A stretch of 64,000 bases of DNA from Umbilicaria muhlenbergii (lineage: Eukaryota; Ascomycota; Lecanoromycetes; Umbilicariales; Umbilicariaceae): assembly GCA_000611775.1 (NCBI GenBank), contig KK106984.1, positions 1,580,364-1,644,363 of the forward strand, written 5' to 3'. A program made the translations under genes and the position numbers. Position 1 is the stretch's first letter, and each line of letters opens with the position of its first letter. Shown piece after piece: positions 32,116 to 44,155 of this stretch. The notes beneath the pieces are model-generated. The model saw only the letters and a program-made list of their open reading frames with translations. It made no database searches and was not told where the DNA came from.

Positions 32116-33045
32116 TGAAATGTTATATGATTTATGTTAGATGATACATGATTGATGAATGTTACTTGTCTTGTTTGTATGAGAATGATTTGGATTCTTA
32201 TCGGCAATTCATGTGTTTTCCTTCTAATTTCTGTATCATAGTAGAGGAAGTAGTTATGTTGACACGGCTCTACGAGATTGATGCTTACATCTCTTTACGT
32301 ATGGGCTTGATTTACCACATCATTAGAACTGATCTCTGCTGCATGGCCTCTCGTTGAATCCATGCCAACGCCATAGCAAGGGAAGCGCCTCAGGTCCCGC
32401 GTAATTAAGGTCAACGTACGGGATATTTAGAAGCTTTCTAGCGTCCTGCTTCGTCGACCTTCTTTACTGTCAGCATTGTTGACCTGTAATGGGATATATC
32501 TCCTCTCATACCAGAGACAATCCCCATATCCATCTAGTTCCTCGTGGCACAACTATGGAAGGGTCGGAATGGTCGAGGTTACTGTTTAATACGCGCGTGA
32601 GGCTGTAGGATGTGAAGAAGGATGAGGAGGTGGGCCATATTGCCCTGGCCTCATACGAAGGCCAAAGGCGGTCTAGTAATCCTGTGAAGGGAAGGCTGTA
32701 TATTTAGCAGTGTGCTCACTTGAGGGAGCTGTCTTAGACCTTTGAGCTGCGTTGATTGAAGATAGATGTAACACAGGGTGATCGTCAAACCCAGCCCCTT
32801 GTTCGTTATTGGTCTTCAATCTGTGTGCTGGCTTGTTTGGTAAATCGAAGAACGGCTCTATGAGATCCGTTATCTTATAACACGTTCTGTGTAGCGTTCC
32901 GATTCACATACTTCTATATTAAAAATAACGAGGGTATTCCTTCGGCAGTGACTTCATCGAGGTTTGAAAACCATATTACTTCGGAGCGTCTGAACAATTT
33001 CATAGCCGCCTACGCAAATCCCAGTCCTCCATCTTGAACCCCGCC
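32116..33045. other. Intergenic, PRPP synthetase promoter side
   Basis: About 930 nt; short frames only. It includes the 3' side of the HeLo-like gene and the upstream region of the next gene. A TTATATTAAAAATAA run lies near 32920. Confidence 0.4.
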
Positions 33046-34789
33046 ATGAGACAAGTGAAGATATTTTCTGGTTCGTCACACCCACTGCTCACCGAATCAA
33101 TTTGCGAGCGTCTGGGTACTCAGCCAGCAAAATGTGAGCTCAAAAAGTTCAGCAATGGCGAGACAAGTGTCAGTATTGGTACCTCAATACGTGAACAGGA
33201 TGTCTTCATTGTCCAGAGCGGAAGCAGTAAGATCAACGATAGCGTCATGGAGCTTCTCATCATGATCTCAGCATGCAAGGGCGGCTCCGCAAAATCCATC
33301 ACCGGTCAGTCTCTCGCCGGACTCACAGACTCTGGCTGACAATTGCAGCCGTTATGCCGTAGGTCCCCTATCCTCTTGCGTATAGCATAGCTAAGGATGT
33401 TGGAGGTACTACCCTTATTCTCGCCAGTCGAAGAAGAAATCTCACCGCGGGGCCATCACCGCCCGCATGCTGGCCAATCTCCTTTCCGTAGCTGGTGTTC
33501 AGCACATTATCACGGTAGACTTACATGTTAGTAAATAAGGGCATCCCGAAGGACTTAGCTGATAACCGTAGGCTTCCCAATCGCAAGGCTTCTTTGGAAA
33601 ACCGGTCGACAATCTGTATGCCGAACCGTTGATTGCTCGGTGGATACGGAACCATGTCCATGGCTGGCGCGAAGCTGTGGTTGTTAGCAAGAATCCAGGA
33701 GGGACGAAGCGTGTCACATCGCTCGCAGACGCCCTTAAGCTCAACTTTGGTATTGTGACAACCGATCGGCGAAGACATCCGTTGAGCACCACCCTACTCG
33801 ACGGAAGCGGTATACTCTACAGCATGGGAGATGGAGCGCATGACGTGGACCATAACGTAGAAGCTGAGGCCGAAGCAGAGTCGCAGATAGATCCAACGAC
33901 GGATGTGGAGGTGTCAAGACCGCGGCGACAGGCTTCGCAACAGATGCGTGCCCAGACCAATGGTGCCTCCCACCCAACATCAGTTCCACACCGGGCCATC
34001 AACATACCAGCTGGCTCAAGCCCATTGGTGCAATCTACGAGGTTCGAATCAGAATCGCCGCCCATATCTCGAACTCGACGTCCAGATATTTCTACCGCAT
34101 CCGGTCGTACGCGTTCAGATGATGGAGAGGACCCAACCAATGAATACACCGATGAACGAGCCCGGGATGTTATCACCGGAAGGCTAATACATGGCCATAT
34201 TGTCGATGATGACTTTCCATCACCAGTCTTATCGACAATGTCAGGGTCGTTCGCTACTTTACCCAGAGATCACATAGGATCATCTCATTTCGAGGATCAA
34301 GATCCTATGACGTCTTCATTCATTTCTACTACGTCTACGTATCCCCAGGACCACGCATTGGGCGGCACAGGGGACGCGGCTGCCAGCTCGGACGAGGAGG
34401 AAGAAGGATTCAAGAACCCCGAGCTCGAACACACCATTACGCTGGTAGGCAACGTCAAAGATAAGATCGTTTTCATCATGGACGACATGATCGATAGGGC
34501 TGGGTCTTGGATTGCTGCCGCCGAGACGGTGGTGAAACGCGGTGATGCGAAAAAAGTCTACTGTGTTGCCACCCACGGACTGTTTGGGGGCGACTCTTTG
34601 GAAGAGATGGAGGATTGTAAATGCATTGACTACATCGTCGTCACTAACTCGTACCCCATTGCTCCGGAAAAGGTCAAGGCGTCGAAGAAGCTCGTGGTGT
34701 TGGACCTGTCGCACCTCCTGGCAGAAGCTATACGGCGGAATCACTACGGCGAAAGCATTTCGGCGCTTTTCCAGCACTATCAGGACTGA
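33046..34789 (+). CDS. Ribose-phosphate pyrophosphokinase (PRPP synthetase) subunit with large insertion
   Basis: PRPP synthetase family, feeding purine, pyrimidine, His and Trp synthesis. Exons 33046-33304, 33349-33358 (10 nt), 33406-33526 and 33572-34789 join in frame to 535 aa, far above the usual 320. N-terminal features are ordinary: KIFSGSSHP, KKFSNGE and YYPYSRQSKK, then a histidine-containing VDLHASQSQGFF. After TTDRRRHPL comes a disordered insertion of roughly 200 residues, as in yeast Prs1/Prs5 types with non-homologous regions. The PRPP loop reads MDDMIDRAGSW and the ATP/catalytic segment NPGGTKRVTS, both departing from the canonical DDMVDT-x-GT and PDAGGAKR forms. That suggests a non-catalytic or regulatory partner subunit. 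The 10-nt microexon encodes only parts of AVMP. Confidence 0.9.
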
Positions 34790-36282
34790 TTTCCTTGCAT
34801 GCAACTCTTTGATCTTAATAACGTTCACTCGGCGTTGCTTCTAGAGGAGTTACGGTTGACCACATGAACAATACGTCTAGATCATGACACTTGCTTCACC
34901 TATTATCTGCTCCATCTATCGTTTCTCCGTTCACCTGATGTTTTGTGATTCTCTGTGTACCCAGCGATGCAGAACCTTCGGGGTACTGCAGGAACTCCCT
35001 TCTCTCTCAAGAGGCTGTTCTTAACGGAGCGTTGGCAGATCATCTACCCGTCGGGGAATGAAGGCATTTCCCTCTGGCGTATAGCTGAGATCCTTTGCGG
35101 TCAGTGGGGGCTGTGCAAGAGAACACCTCGAACAGCTTGAACATCTTATGAATGCAGTTCATTCTGAAGCGTGCTTTACTACACTTCATATCGCGTCCTG
35201 ATACTACTGACGCAGCTCATCGGTAATGCGATCGTGGGCCCATCGGTTCATGCAGTCATAATCATGTCCCACGCGCAAATAAGACTATTGTCGGGCTCTG
35301 ATCTTTTTTTCTTCACCGGAAAACTGCAACTGCCAAGGCTGCGTCCAGCTGACACTATCGTGTTCTGCAGGGGGCCCAACAGCCTGACCGGATAGGTGCA
35401 TTCTAGGCTGGTGGTTTGTGTAGTTAAGGTATCTTGCATGCCGGGGCCGAGTGGGCCGGTAACGTGGGACTTTCTGCCTATCTAAGGTGAGCATTCTCGC
35501 TACTGCTATCAAAAAAATGCGTTTTGACCTCGGCCGATCTGGGGGATGATGGCATGGCACTCCTGTTGGAACGGAAATATGCATGAGGCCCTCCGTATGA
35601 CCTGCACATAAGGTCGTCAAGCTAAGATTCACTCTTCCTTTCCACGAGTTTCTGTTTGCTGGCTGTGGAAGTGTGTCTATGGCAAGACTTGACCGGATCT
35701 CAGCGATACCGCAAGTTATGTGGCATAAAGCTAGCTTGGGAATGCTGATGATAAATCAGAGGCTTGTGCACTCTGACGCTTATCCTAGGACTACAATGTG
35801 ATCCGCTGCCCAACCAGAGTGCACTGTCCAAGGCACCTGCAGATGTAGTGTGCTGAAGATTGGTGGAGGAACGAAGCTAGATACGTGTTCAAACTGCTAA
35901 GTTTTGACGTCTGGTTACCAACGGTTACTAGTGGTTGTACCCTGACCCTCGACGGTTTGTAGAACTCAGCTTTACCATGGGGGATCCGGGGGATCCTCAG
36001 TGCCCCCGGCTTCGAACTGGCTCCTACCATGCCGGATTCCAAAGGGCCGGGTTCCCAAGGGCATGCTTGAAACAGAGCTGAGCTATGATGGACGGCCGTG
36101 TGTGCTCGAGCTTTCGGCATTGCTTCCGTTGATGAGAATACCCTGAGCCGGACCTTATCCTCTTCTGCTAGGGCGCGGAGGATCCGCCCAAGCCGGCGAA
36201 TACATCCCGACTCCTGGCCTTTTACGGTCGATCTCCCCCGTTCCTCTTCCGCAAAAAGCGCGGGTCGCAAAACCCATGGCTA

Positions 36283-36850
36283 GCTCGACGATGTCAGAGC
36301 CCGACTGTGACTGGCACATCGGACAAGTACATCAACCTCGCATCCTCTCTTCTGTCACAGGCAGCTATGTAGTTGTCAAAGCACACAGAGGGCCCTATGA
36401 GGGCTTCGAGCGTCGGGCGGCACGGATAAGTACATCAGGTGAAGCTGAGGTCTTGCTGGGACGTGGGTTCGGGCTCGAGCTTGAGGATCCATTCTCCCTC
36501 TTGTTGATGGGACGTGGGTGCGGAGAGTACAGCTAGCCCGACACTGGCTGGGCTTGGATGTCATGTCCAATCTGGACACATGAGCTGTCGCTCTTGATTC
36601 CATATCTTCTGTAACAGGCAAATTTCTGCAACTCCCCAGCACACAGCTGGCCCTTACCAGGACTTAAACATCTCCGCGGCCCGGTGTATACATCAATCGA
36701 GGGTTGAGGCGTTGCTGGCATGTGAGCTTGAGTTTTTGATTTTCCTGTTCATCTCATCGATGATACGCGGGCGGACCATGCCCGGGCTTGGCATGTCATG
36801 CCCAAACCGGGCAAGTACACCAGCTCCAATGGACCAATCACGGGGAGCCT
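36283..36850. repeat. Degenerate direct repeat, about 240-257 nt period
   Basis: TCTTCTGT-(C/A)-ACAGGCA near 36348 recurs near 36605, followed in both copies by related CACACAG, GGC(C/A)CTTA-like and TTGCTGG motifs. A CTTGG-x-ATGTCATG block near 36551 recurs near 36788. The copies are heavily diverged. Confidence 0.6.
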
Positions 36851-37039
36851 TTGCGCAAGCTGAAGCAGATTCGAGAGTTTCGGAGGTAAGGTAGGGCTGG
36901 TTGCTGAAGAGCCTCCCGTGTGTACAGACAGGTATCCGCACGGCGGACTGCTAGCCTTGGTCCGAACGATGCCTGCTCTTCATCCGAGTACAACACATCG
37001 CCGCGCACGACCACAGCTAAGGTAGTCATCCGCTGCGCC

Positions 37040-37066
37040 GTCAGCCCGTCAGCCCGTCAGCCCGCC
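37040..37066. repeat. 9-nt tandem repeat, three copies
   Basis: Three perfect copies of GTCAGCCCG in a row. Confidence 0.85.
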
Positions 37067-37520
37067 AGTTCCGTCTATGGAACACACTGTTGATATTGTC
37101 GACAAGACGATGACGACGGCGTGATGACTGAACTTTGGGATCGCTCAACTCAGCATCTGTCAGGCCACAATTCCCATTGGATCAATCATGGGGATACGGA
37201 CTGTTCTACGTCGTAGCGGGGGAATCGGGCTGCAGCTAGGCTAATGCACAGTCGCCAAATTCGCGATGCACCCACCAATGCAGGGTGGAGATCAAACCTG
37301 CCGGGCCTGCCTTACGGAATCACTCCGTAAGGTATCCGCAACAAGCGACGTCTAACGGCCGAAGATGATGCGCCGACGACGGCCACGTTCAAGCCTGGCG
37401 ATGCAGCCTGTCCTGGTCGGCCAAGGCACGAAAAGATGTTCCACTCCGAGTTTCACACTCTTGGTGACGTTGTCACTGTGATCGTACTGTCGAAAGGCAC
37501 CTCACGGCACATGGGCACGA

Positions 37521-37571
37521 GACCGATGGTGGCACAAGACCGATGGTGGCACAAGACCGATGGTGGCACGA
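37521..37571. repeat. 17-nt tandem repeat, three copies
   Basis: GACCGATGGTGGCACAA starts at 37521, 37538 and 37555; the third ends with one change. Confidence 0.9.
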
Positions 37572-39311
37572 ACCCGATTGGATCCGATCGGCACAGGGAT
37601 GGATAGTGAATCTCGCATGGACGTCCTTGTTGAGGGAATTACATTGCCTTTTCCTGCCCTCTCTCCGCCTCACATGATTTGTTTCGTATGCGCTCTACTG
37701 GGATGTGCTCTCACGGCCATCTCAAACAGGACGGCATCCCCAGACATCAACAGTCAGAACCGGTGAGGTGCGGTTCCGGAGCCACTTTCCGCGACGAAGT
37801 GACATATAACGGCATTGGCCAGGAGGCAGGGATGATGGAGCTGTGTATCGGCCCGCGAACGCTGCTGCGAATGCTGATGCACTCCCTGTCGATACCTTAC
37901 TTTCCGCGCGCCGGGTCACATGATCGTGCTTCCTGGAGCGTGATCTGCTGCACGGCGCAGGGAAAGCCCGGCCACGTCTCGCCTGACAGGATCCACCGCA
38001 ACACCCGAAGTCGGGGAAAGCGGTCTGATAGGACGGCCGTCCGATCTGTTTTGTGAAACGAGTTCTCTTCGAACAAGCCAACGGTCGCAGCAGAGCCTGC
38101 TCGGACGGAGCAAATGGATGACCCGGATTGCCGGAACCGTGGCTTTGGGCGCCGTCCGTGCTGCATCTGTCCGTTTTGGGCTGCGTGTCCAGCCTCGCTT
38201 TCCGCTTCGATCACGGCGCAGCAGGCCTTGGCCAACGGCCGCCGCCAATGGCTGCTCTAGCGCCTCGCTTCCCATCTGACCCTACGGTCGCCAGATCCCG
38301 TCTGACAAACAACCTGGCCCGGTCGAGCTCCAGCCTGCAGCACGGCGCTCATGCAGAATTCGGGGACGCAGACAGACCAATGTCACTTCGAGAGGGCCCA
38401 GCAGCAGCAAAAGATGTCGCGGTGGCAAATGTCCGCCGACTCCACATTCTCGTCGGATGTGGGGATGAAAGAGGCAAGAGGGACGAGCCAAGAAGCAAGA
38501 GCATCCCGCCTTCTTCCCCGCCCCTCGTCCACGCCATCACTGCTCTATCGTGATCCTCGAGGTGTCAAGTGTCAAATGGCTAGTGATGGAGCCCCTGTCC
38601 GGCCACAAAGGTTAAAGGTTCAAAGGTTTCCCCCTCCAGCGCTCCCATCCTTCTTCCCTTCTACTGCGGACACCGGCAGGCAAGTACCGGCGCCCTGTCA
38701 TTGGGCACGTACCTGACCTTAGCCTGAAGTCAATCCGGTCTGCCCACCGCTCCAGCTCTGCCTCTTTCCCTTTCTCTCTCTCTCTTGCCCTCTTCTCTTT
38801 CTCTTGTGAAGTCTGAAGCGCGAACTCTGTTCCCCGCCAGGATCATGCGATCCCCAGCCCGGGATCGTGGGTGCAGTGATACCGATTCTTCCGAGAACTT
38901 GCTGGACTGATAGCATGCTTCGACTGACAACACCAAGAACATCGGGGGGGAGGGATGCTGTCTATCTCTCCAAACCACACCATGGACGACTAGCAAACGT
39001 CTCGTCTCAAGGCCCTATGGGTGCAAGACGAGCTTGTCGGACGGCACCATGGGCCTCACTTCCCCGGACCGGTGCTAGTATGGGAGTGAATAGCTCACAA
39101 ACACTACCGTGAACACCGCCCGTGGACATAAACTCTTCCTCTTCCCCAGAATGAGTGCTCTCTCCGTCTCACGGTTTGTCTAACGTTTCTCTACATCCGC
39201 ACGAGACTGTATAATCGCCCCATTGTTCCCCACCATCAGGATCCGTCTCATCTGCCACGAGGTCTAAATAGTGGAGCAGCCACGGCTCATCGGCATTCTA
39301 TTGCAGTCCTC

Positions 39312-39380
39312 CAGAAGTAAGTCACACGGACCACCGACTCGACTTCTCCACCATGATGAAGACGGCTAACACCCTTCTAG
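39312..39380 (+). other. Putative intron spanning the long-form start codon
   Basis: GTAAGT donor at 39312, GCTAAC about 17 nt before the acceptor CTTCTAG ending at 39380, total 69 nt. All three signals match the introns of neighbouring genes. Confidence 0.55.
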
Positions 39381-39748
39381 CGCCCAAGCACCTTCCGCCT
39401 TCTCCGCCTTCCCGCTCCTCTCGACGTACCTCCTCCGCAAACTCTCCGCGCCTCACCCAATCCTCCTCAAACGCCCCACCAACCCCACTCTCTCATCCAC
39501 ACACCGTCATCTCCCCACCACCCCCTCACCATCCTCGCCACCACCATCACCGCACCTCCCTCTCCACCCTAAACCGCACCATGGCCAACGTCTCCAACTC
39601 CTGCGCCCACTCCTTCTCCCTCATCAAATCCGACACCAACCTCATCTCCTGGCGCTGCAACCTCTGCCACTCCGGCCCCCATTGGTTCATCTTTGAATGC
39701 GCTTTTTGCAAGCTCAAGACCTGTCGGCCATGTACCAATAAAGCATAG
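39353..39748 (+). CDS. Small Cys-rich protein, start uncertain
   Basis: The C-terminus has the pattern W-R-C-x2-C, then FECAFC, then KTC-x2-C, six cysteines in about 25 residues with two histidines nearby: a likely zinc-binding module that I recall as conserved in filamentous ascomycetes without a named function. The long form (131 aa from 39353) starts with a Ser/Pro/His-rich disordered region. However, a strong intron (donor GTAAGT at 39312, branch GCTAAC, acceptor CTAG at 39380) would remove that ATG. The frame of the upstream exon has no ATG after its last stop, so the spliced form would start at ATG 39581 and make a 55-residue protein that still carries all cysteines. Confidence 0.6.
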   Translation: MMKTANTLLAPKHLPPSPPSRSSRRTSSANSPRLTQSSSNAPPTPLSHPHTVISPPPPHHPRHHHHRTSLSTLNRTMANVSNSCAHSFSLIKSDTNLISWRCNLCHSGPHWFIFECAFCKLKTCRPCTNKA

Positions 39749-41128
39749 CAGCGAAAGAAGGTTTGATTTCGAGGGGATGCGGTGGTGGCGGGAAGAAATT
39801 GATGAGTGTGGTATGTATATCCCTTAACTTAATGATTGAATGATTGAACGGATGCAAATAAAGGGGTTGGGAAAGGTGCGGAAGATGAACGAACAAACGC
39901 AGATGCTGACGGAATAAACGTTCAGGACTGGAGACGAAAAAAGAGCGATCAGGCGGCGGTGGTGTCAACGTGAAACTTCTTTCTTTTCCATCGCGTTGGG
40001 TGGGGGAGGGAGGCTTTGGAGTTTGTGGAAAAAATTGATTCATCGCATTCGGATGGATGCGGTACGCTTGGAGTTTTACATACACAAGGAACGGATTTCA
40101 AAAGGGATCGATTTGGAATAAAAAGCCCGACGCGCGCACGACGACGACGACAATGACAAATCCCACCATCACAGTCAGATTCACTATCCGTACACGAACC
40201 CCCCACGTCCACGTTTCTCGTTCTCGTTTTCTTCGCGCGCACCTCATACCGGACCGGCAGTACATACACGGCGCTTTGCGGCGGTGGGCGGTGCATACAT
40301 ATCTCGTCGCTCTTGTGCTTGTGCTTTTCTTCCTTGAATTTTTAGCGAGCGGGAGGTACACGTGTGGTTTTGCTACCCGGAGGTGTTTTTTTTTGGGGTG
40401 GGGGGGTTGCGGGGGGAAAAGGGGAGAAATAGCTATATACCCACTATACATCTTTTGGCATTTGCTGGCTTAGGAAGGGAGCGGAGGTAGAGGTGGAAAG
40501 GGGTTAGGGGGTTGGGGGTGGTAGGTAGAGACAGACAGAGATCAATACATAACATGACTCTAAGAGAAGTGAGAATGTGGGTGCTTGGCTTGGTCTCAGG
40601 GACGACGGGGACGGGGTTGACTGTGAGGTTTGCGATTGTGTGGTTGGTGCCCAGAAAGGGGGGGGGGGGCGGATTGGTGAGTGAGTAGATGGGAATAAGG
40701 ATTGGTGAGGAGATGCAAAGACTTGTGACCGGCCCACAACAGCAAAGAAGTCAGTGAGCGGCGGCATCAAAAATGTAAAGCAGCACACCGACCCCGTTCC
40801 TTCATCTGATACTGAAAGAAAGCCCGATTGGTATCACAACCCCTAGCCCAACGAACCCCACGGGTAATAATACCCCAAAAAAAACCAACGCCCGCTCTTT
40901 TCCCCTCTCGTCCCCTCTTCCCCCCCATTTCCCTCTTCCCCCATCCATCCCCCTTCTTTCCTCCTTTCTCCTTTCCCCCTTCCATCTTCCCCCTCTCCCC
41001 CCTTCCATCCCCTCCCCGTATTTCCACTTCCCCCTGTTCCCGCTCCACCCCCCCTTTTCCCAGTCTCCCCACCCCATTCCCCCCCCTATCCGCCTTTTTC
41101 CTGTCCCCCCCCTCCCCCCATCACAACC
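39749..41128. other. Intergenic with alternating G-rich and pyrimidine tracts
   Basis: About 1.4 kb. Plus strand is G-rich at 40380-40420 (runs of T8 then G-runs) and 40660-40672, then almost pure C/T at 40895-41110. Open frames here are low-complexity shadows of these tracts. PLD and the Cys-rich gene end on either side. Confidence 0.5.
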
Positions 41129-44100
41129 TCAAGTATAAATACTCTCCGTATACGCATTGATCGTCAACCCTTTCTCGGCCATGGCCGCGTCCTTCAGAAA
41201 CTCCAACGGCATCCACACCAGATGCCCGCGGATGGTGTCGAGTTTTTGGCGCACTTCTTCGGCGGGCATGAACGGGTCGTGCAGGTGGCCTTGCTTGATG
41301 TTGTTTTTGGGGAGGAAGTTTTGGTAGTCGGCGAAGGTTTTGACTGCAGGTGGGGGTCAGTAGGGTGGGGGGGTTGGTGAGCGGGGTGGAGGAAGGGGGG
41401 AAGGGGAGGGAAGGGTGGGAGGCAGGGAAGGGAAGGGAGAGGAGGGAAGGGAAGGAAGGGGAGGGAAGGGGGGGAGGGAAGGGGGGCAAGGGGGGAAGGG
41501 AAAGGCGGAAAGAGAAGGAATGAAGGGAGGGGAGAGGGGGAGGAGGGAGCGAAAGAGGGGAAGGGGATGGAAGGAAAGACGGGGAAAGGCGGTTGATGAT
41601 GGGGTCTTGGGGGAGAGAAGGAAACTCACTGCTATTATCCGGATCCGCCCGAAACAAATGCCGGAACATATCCGTATTCCGCGTCGCATTCCCCGTCCAC
41701 ATCTCCCACAACGCATCGCTCATCGGATCGGCAACGAAATCATACTCGGGCCCCTCTTCGAGCGCGTTGGGACACACGTCGGGGGGCTGCGCGTTCGGAT
41801 CCTCGCTGGCGTCGAGTTCCTGTGCGGGCAAGAGGCCCAGGTGTTCGCGCCAGAGCATGCGGCGGAGCGTGGCGGCGTGGTGGCCGGCTTTGAAGGGTTG
41901 TCCGTCCATGGTGCTGTCGAGGACGGCGTAGTCTTCCATTACGATTGAGAGTTCGGAGTCGTGGAGACCCATTTGGGACTGCGGAGTGTCATGTCAGCTC
42001 GGTTGGTGGGGGAAAGGGGGTTTGGGAGATGATGACGCTTACTCGATCGTTGATGTTCGAGCTGCCGCAGATGACGATGCGGTCGTCGACGATGCAGATT
42101 TTGCCGTGAATGTAAAGTTCTTCCTGGACGTAATTCTCCTTTTCGATTTCCGCGTCACCTTCGAATGGCTGTTCGGACACTTTGCCTCCGTTCAACATCG
42201 CGGTGTGAGCGATTGAGTCGACGCTTTCGCTCTGTTTGTCCTGCCCACCGGTCCCTTCGCGTCGATCTTCAAATCTACGCTTTTGATCGACGGCTTGCTC
42301 CTTTTGTTCATCGCCACTGTCATCGCTGCTGCTGCTGCTGTCATAGGCTTCGTGGCGTGCTTTGAGGCGTGCAATGCGTGCTCCGATTCCTTTTTTATGA
42401 GCGCCTCCAACGGGTTGACGGACGCCTTCACCCATCACCTCCTCAGCTTGTGCCTTTTGCAGATCCTGGTACTTGACTCCAGATTGCTCTTCTTGCTTCT
42501 GCAGACCGGGCGTTTTGTTCAGGCGGTCGAACGATCGGAGATTGAAGACGAAGATGTGCTTTTCAGGATCGACGCCTTGCTTTCTGATCTGGCCGTAAAT
42601 CGAGTGTTCCCCTCTGAGAATCGACTTATATTGGTAGTCCATGATTGCACGGGTTCCCATAGCCGCATCCTCACGTAAGTCGCCTGCGAATCCAGGCACG
42701 GCTGGGATGATGATAATGACCCTGAATTTACGACCTTCTTTCCCGGCCCTAACGCACGCATCGACGATAGCTCTTCCGATAGTGTTATGAATGGGCGCTT
42801 GCTCATCGCCCGTGGCGGTAATGAAGAATTGGTTTTCGATGTAAACATAGTGCTGAGCGTTACTGATGACCTCGAAATAAGCGTTCTGGATGCTGTGTTC
42901 GGTCAAAATTCCACTGCTCCAATCCGCGCTGCTTCGAACTACCTGCGCATGAACTGTGCCGGGCGACTCGTGTGCCCATGGCTTGGTTGAGAGCGGTGAC
43001 AGGGGATGACGAATGTACTTTCCCACGGGAAATTTCGGTCGCTGTACCGCTACTAGATCCTCGTTGTCGCCTTCCCGCCCCTCCAACATCAGCCAATCAA
43101 ACCCTTCTGTTCGTTTGTACTTGTCCCGTTTGATGAAGTTCCATCGTAGGACGAAGTGCTCAGCAATGTCGTACACGCAATCACCTATGACACCCATAGC
43201 CACATCATGCCATGGCATCCTACCATAATCTGCCTTGCTGAGCTGATTGGATTTCCAATCTATGACGTCTTGAAAATCCATGATGCGGTTGTTGTTGAAG
43301 TCCTGACCGGGAAACACCTCGTTCTGAACGCCCGCCGGGTGTACGTCTGCTAGCGGATGTTGCCTGCTATCCCAGCGTCCGAAGCAGAGATCCAATCCTC
43401 CAATAAAAGCCAAGGCGTAATCAATCACGAGGAACTTCTCGTGATGGGCCCAGTAGAAAGTCATATCCCCAACGTTCTCAAAGATGTTGTGGTCTGGATG
43501 CCTCATGACCGAAATATTCCCATGTCCCTTGGTTCCCTTCGGACATAGTGCGTCCAGTGCGTGTTTCGTATGCGCGCTGTCACAGGTCAAAGCCTGGGCG
43601 ACCTCCTTGTAGACTATGACATAAATCTTGACGCCTGCTTCCGCCCTCCTCTTTAGTACTTGGTCCAACCTCCATTCTTGGTTGTAATACGGCGGTCTTC
43701 TCAGGAAGAGTTCTGGGCTCAGCCACCAGTCGGCGATGTAGATGGTCTCTTGGGCCTTTTCCAAGGCAACGGAGACTGCCCAGAAATAGTCACGTCCGTC
43801 CACATACCACTTGATCTTGTTCCCCTCTCTCTCTGGAGCAAAAGACTCGTAGCGATGGCTCTCCGCAATGCGTGTTCGTTTGTTGTCTGTTGCCTTTTCG
43901 TGCTCCTCGTCGTGACGATGGTTGGGATTGATGACGTTATGGAATTTGCCAATCTTGTGCTTAAAGTGCATCGCCTGAACTTTAGTTTCATGAAGAGATG
44001 TGTCTTTCGCGTTCCACAAGCGTCAGCTATGACGCCAATCGCTACGGCTCTGACGGGTCAATCTTACTCTTGAATTGGTCGCGCAGTCCGGGGAATGGAT

Positions 44101-44155
44101 GCTTCATCTTGTCGGCAAAGGAGCGATGACCGTCCTCGCCAGTTGATGAGGCCAT
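41129..44155 (-). CDS. Phospholipase D
   Basis: Hydrolyses phosphatidylcholine to phosphatidic acid and choline at membranes. Exons 44155-44068, 44003-42043, 41978-41630 and 41343-41129 join in frame to 870 aa. Both catalytic HKD motifs are complete: HHEKFLVID in the first half and HGKICIVDDR before GSSNINDRS. The IENQFF motif also matches eukaryotic PLD. Unlike yeast Spo14 there is no PX or PH domain before the first catalytic half; the short N-terminus enters it directly. An Asp/Ser/Lys-rich insertion (around SSSSSDDSGDE) separates the GVKY segment from the second HKD. The third intron (41344-41629) is 286 nt and almost purely purine on the plus strand. The start at 44155 is the first Met of a 29-residue exon. 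Confidence 0.93.
41360..41600. repeat. Homopurine/homopyrimidine tract inside a PLD intron
   Basis: The plus strand is nearly all G and A (repeated GGGAAGG, GGGAGGG and similar) for about 240 nt; the sense strand of PLD is C/T-rich here. Multiple runs of three or more G could form quadruplexes or triplex DNA. Confidence 0.85.

Larger units (their letters stand above)
34790..39311. other. 4.5-kb gene-poor region with degenerate repeats
   Basis: Open frames occur on both strands but are short or overlap GC-rich sequence (37.7-38.6 kb) without domains, introns or consistent frame. Repeats are listed separately. The last 1-2 kb may be promoter or long leader of the Cys-rich gene at 39.4 kb, which has a well-formed donor at 39312. 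Confidence 0.4.

Noticed and set aside
37679-38553. Several overlapping frames of 110-140 codons on both strands
   Set aside because: GC-rich sequence without stops gives long frames in many phases; none has a domain, leader or splice support.
40828-41160. 110-codon Ser/Pro frame
   Set aside because: It translates a C/T-only tract and is low-complexity.
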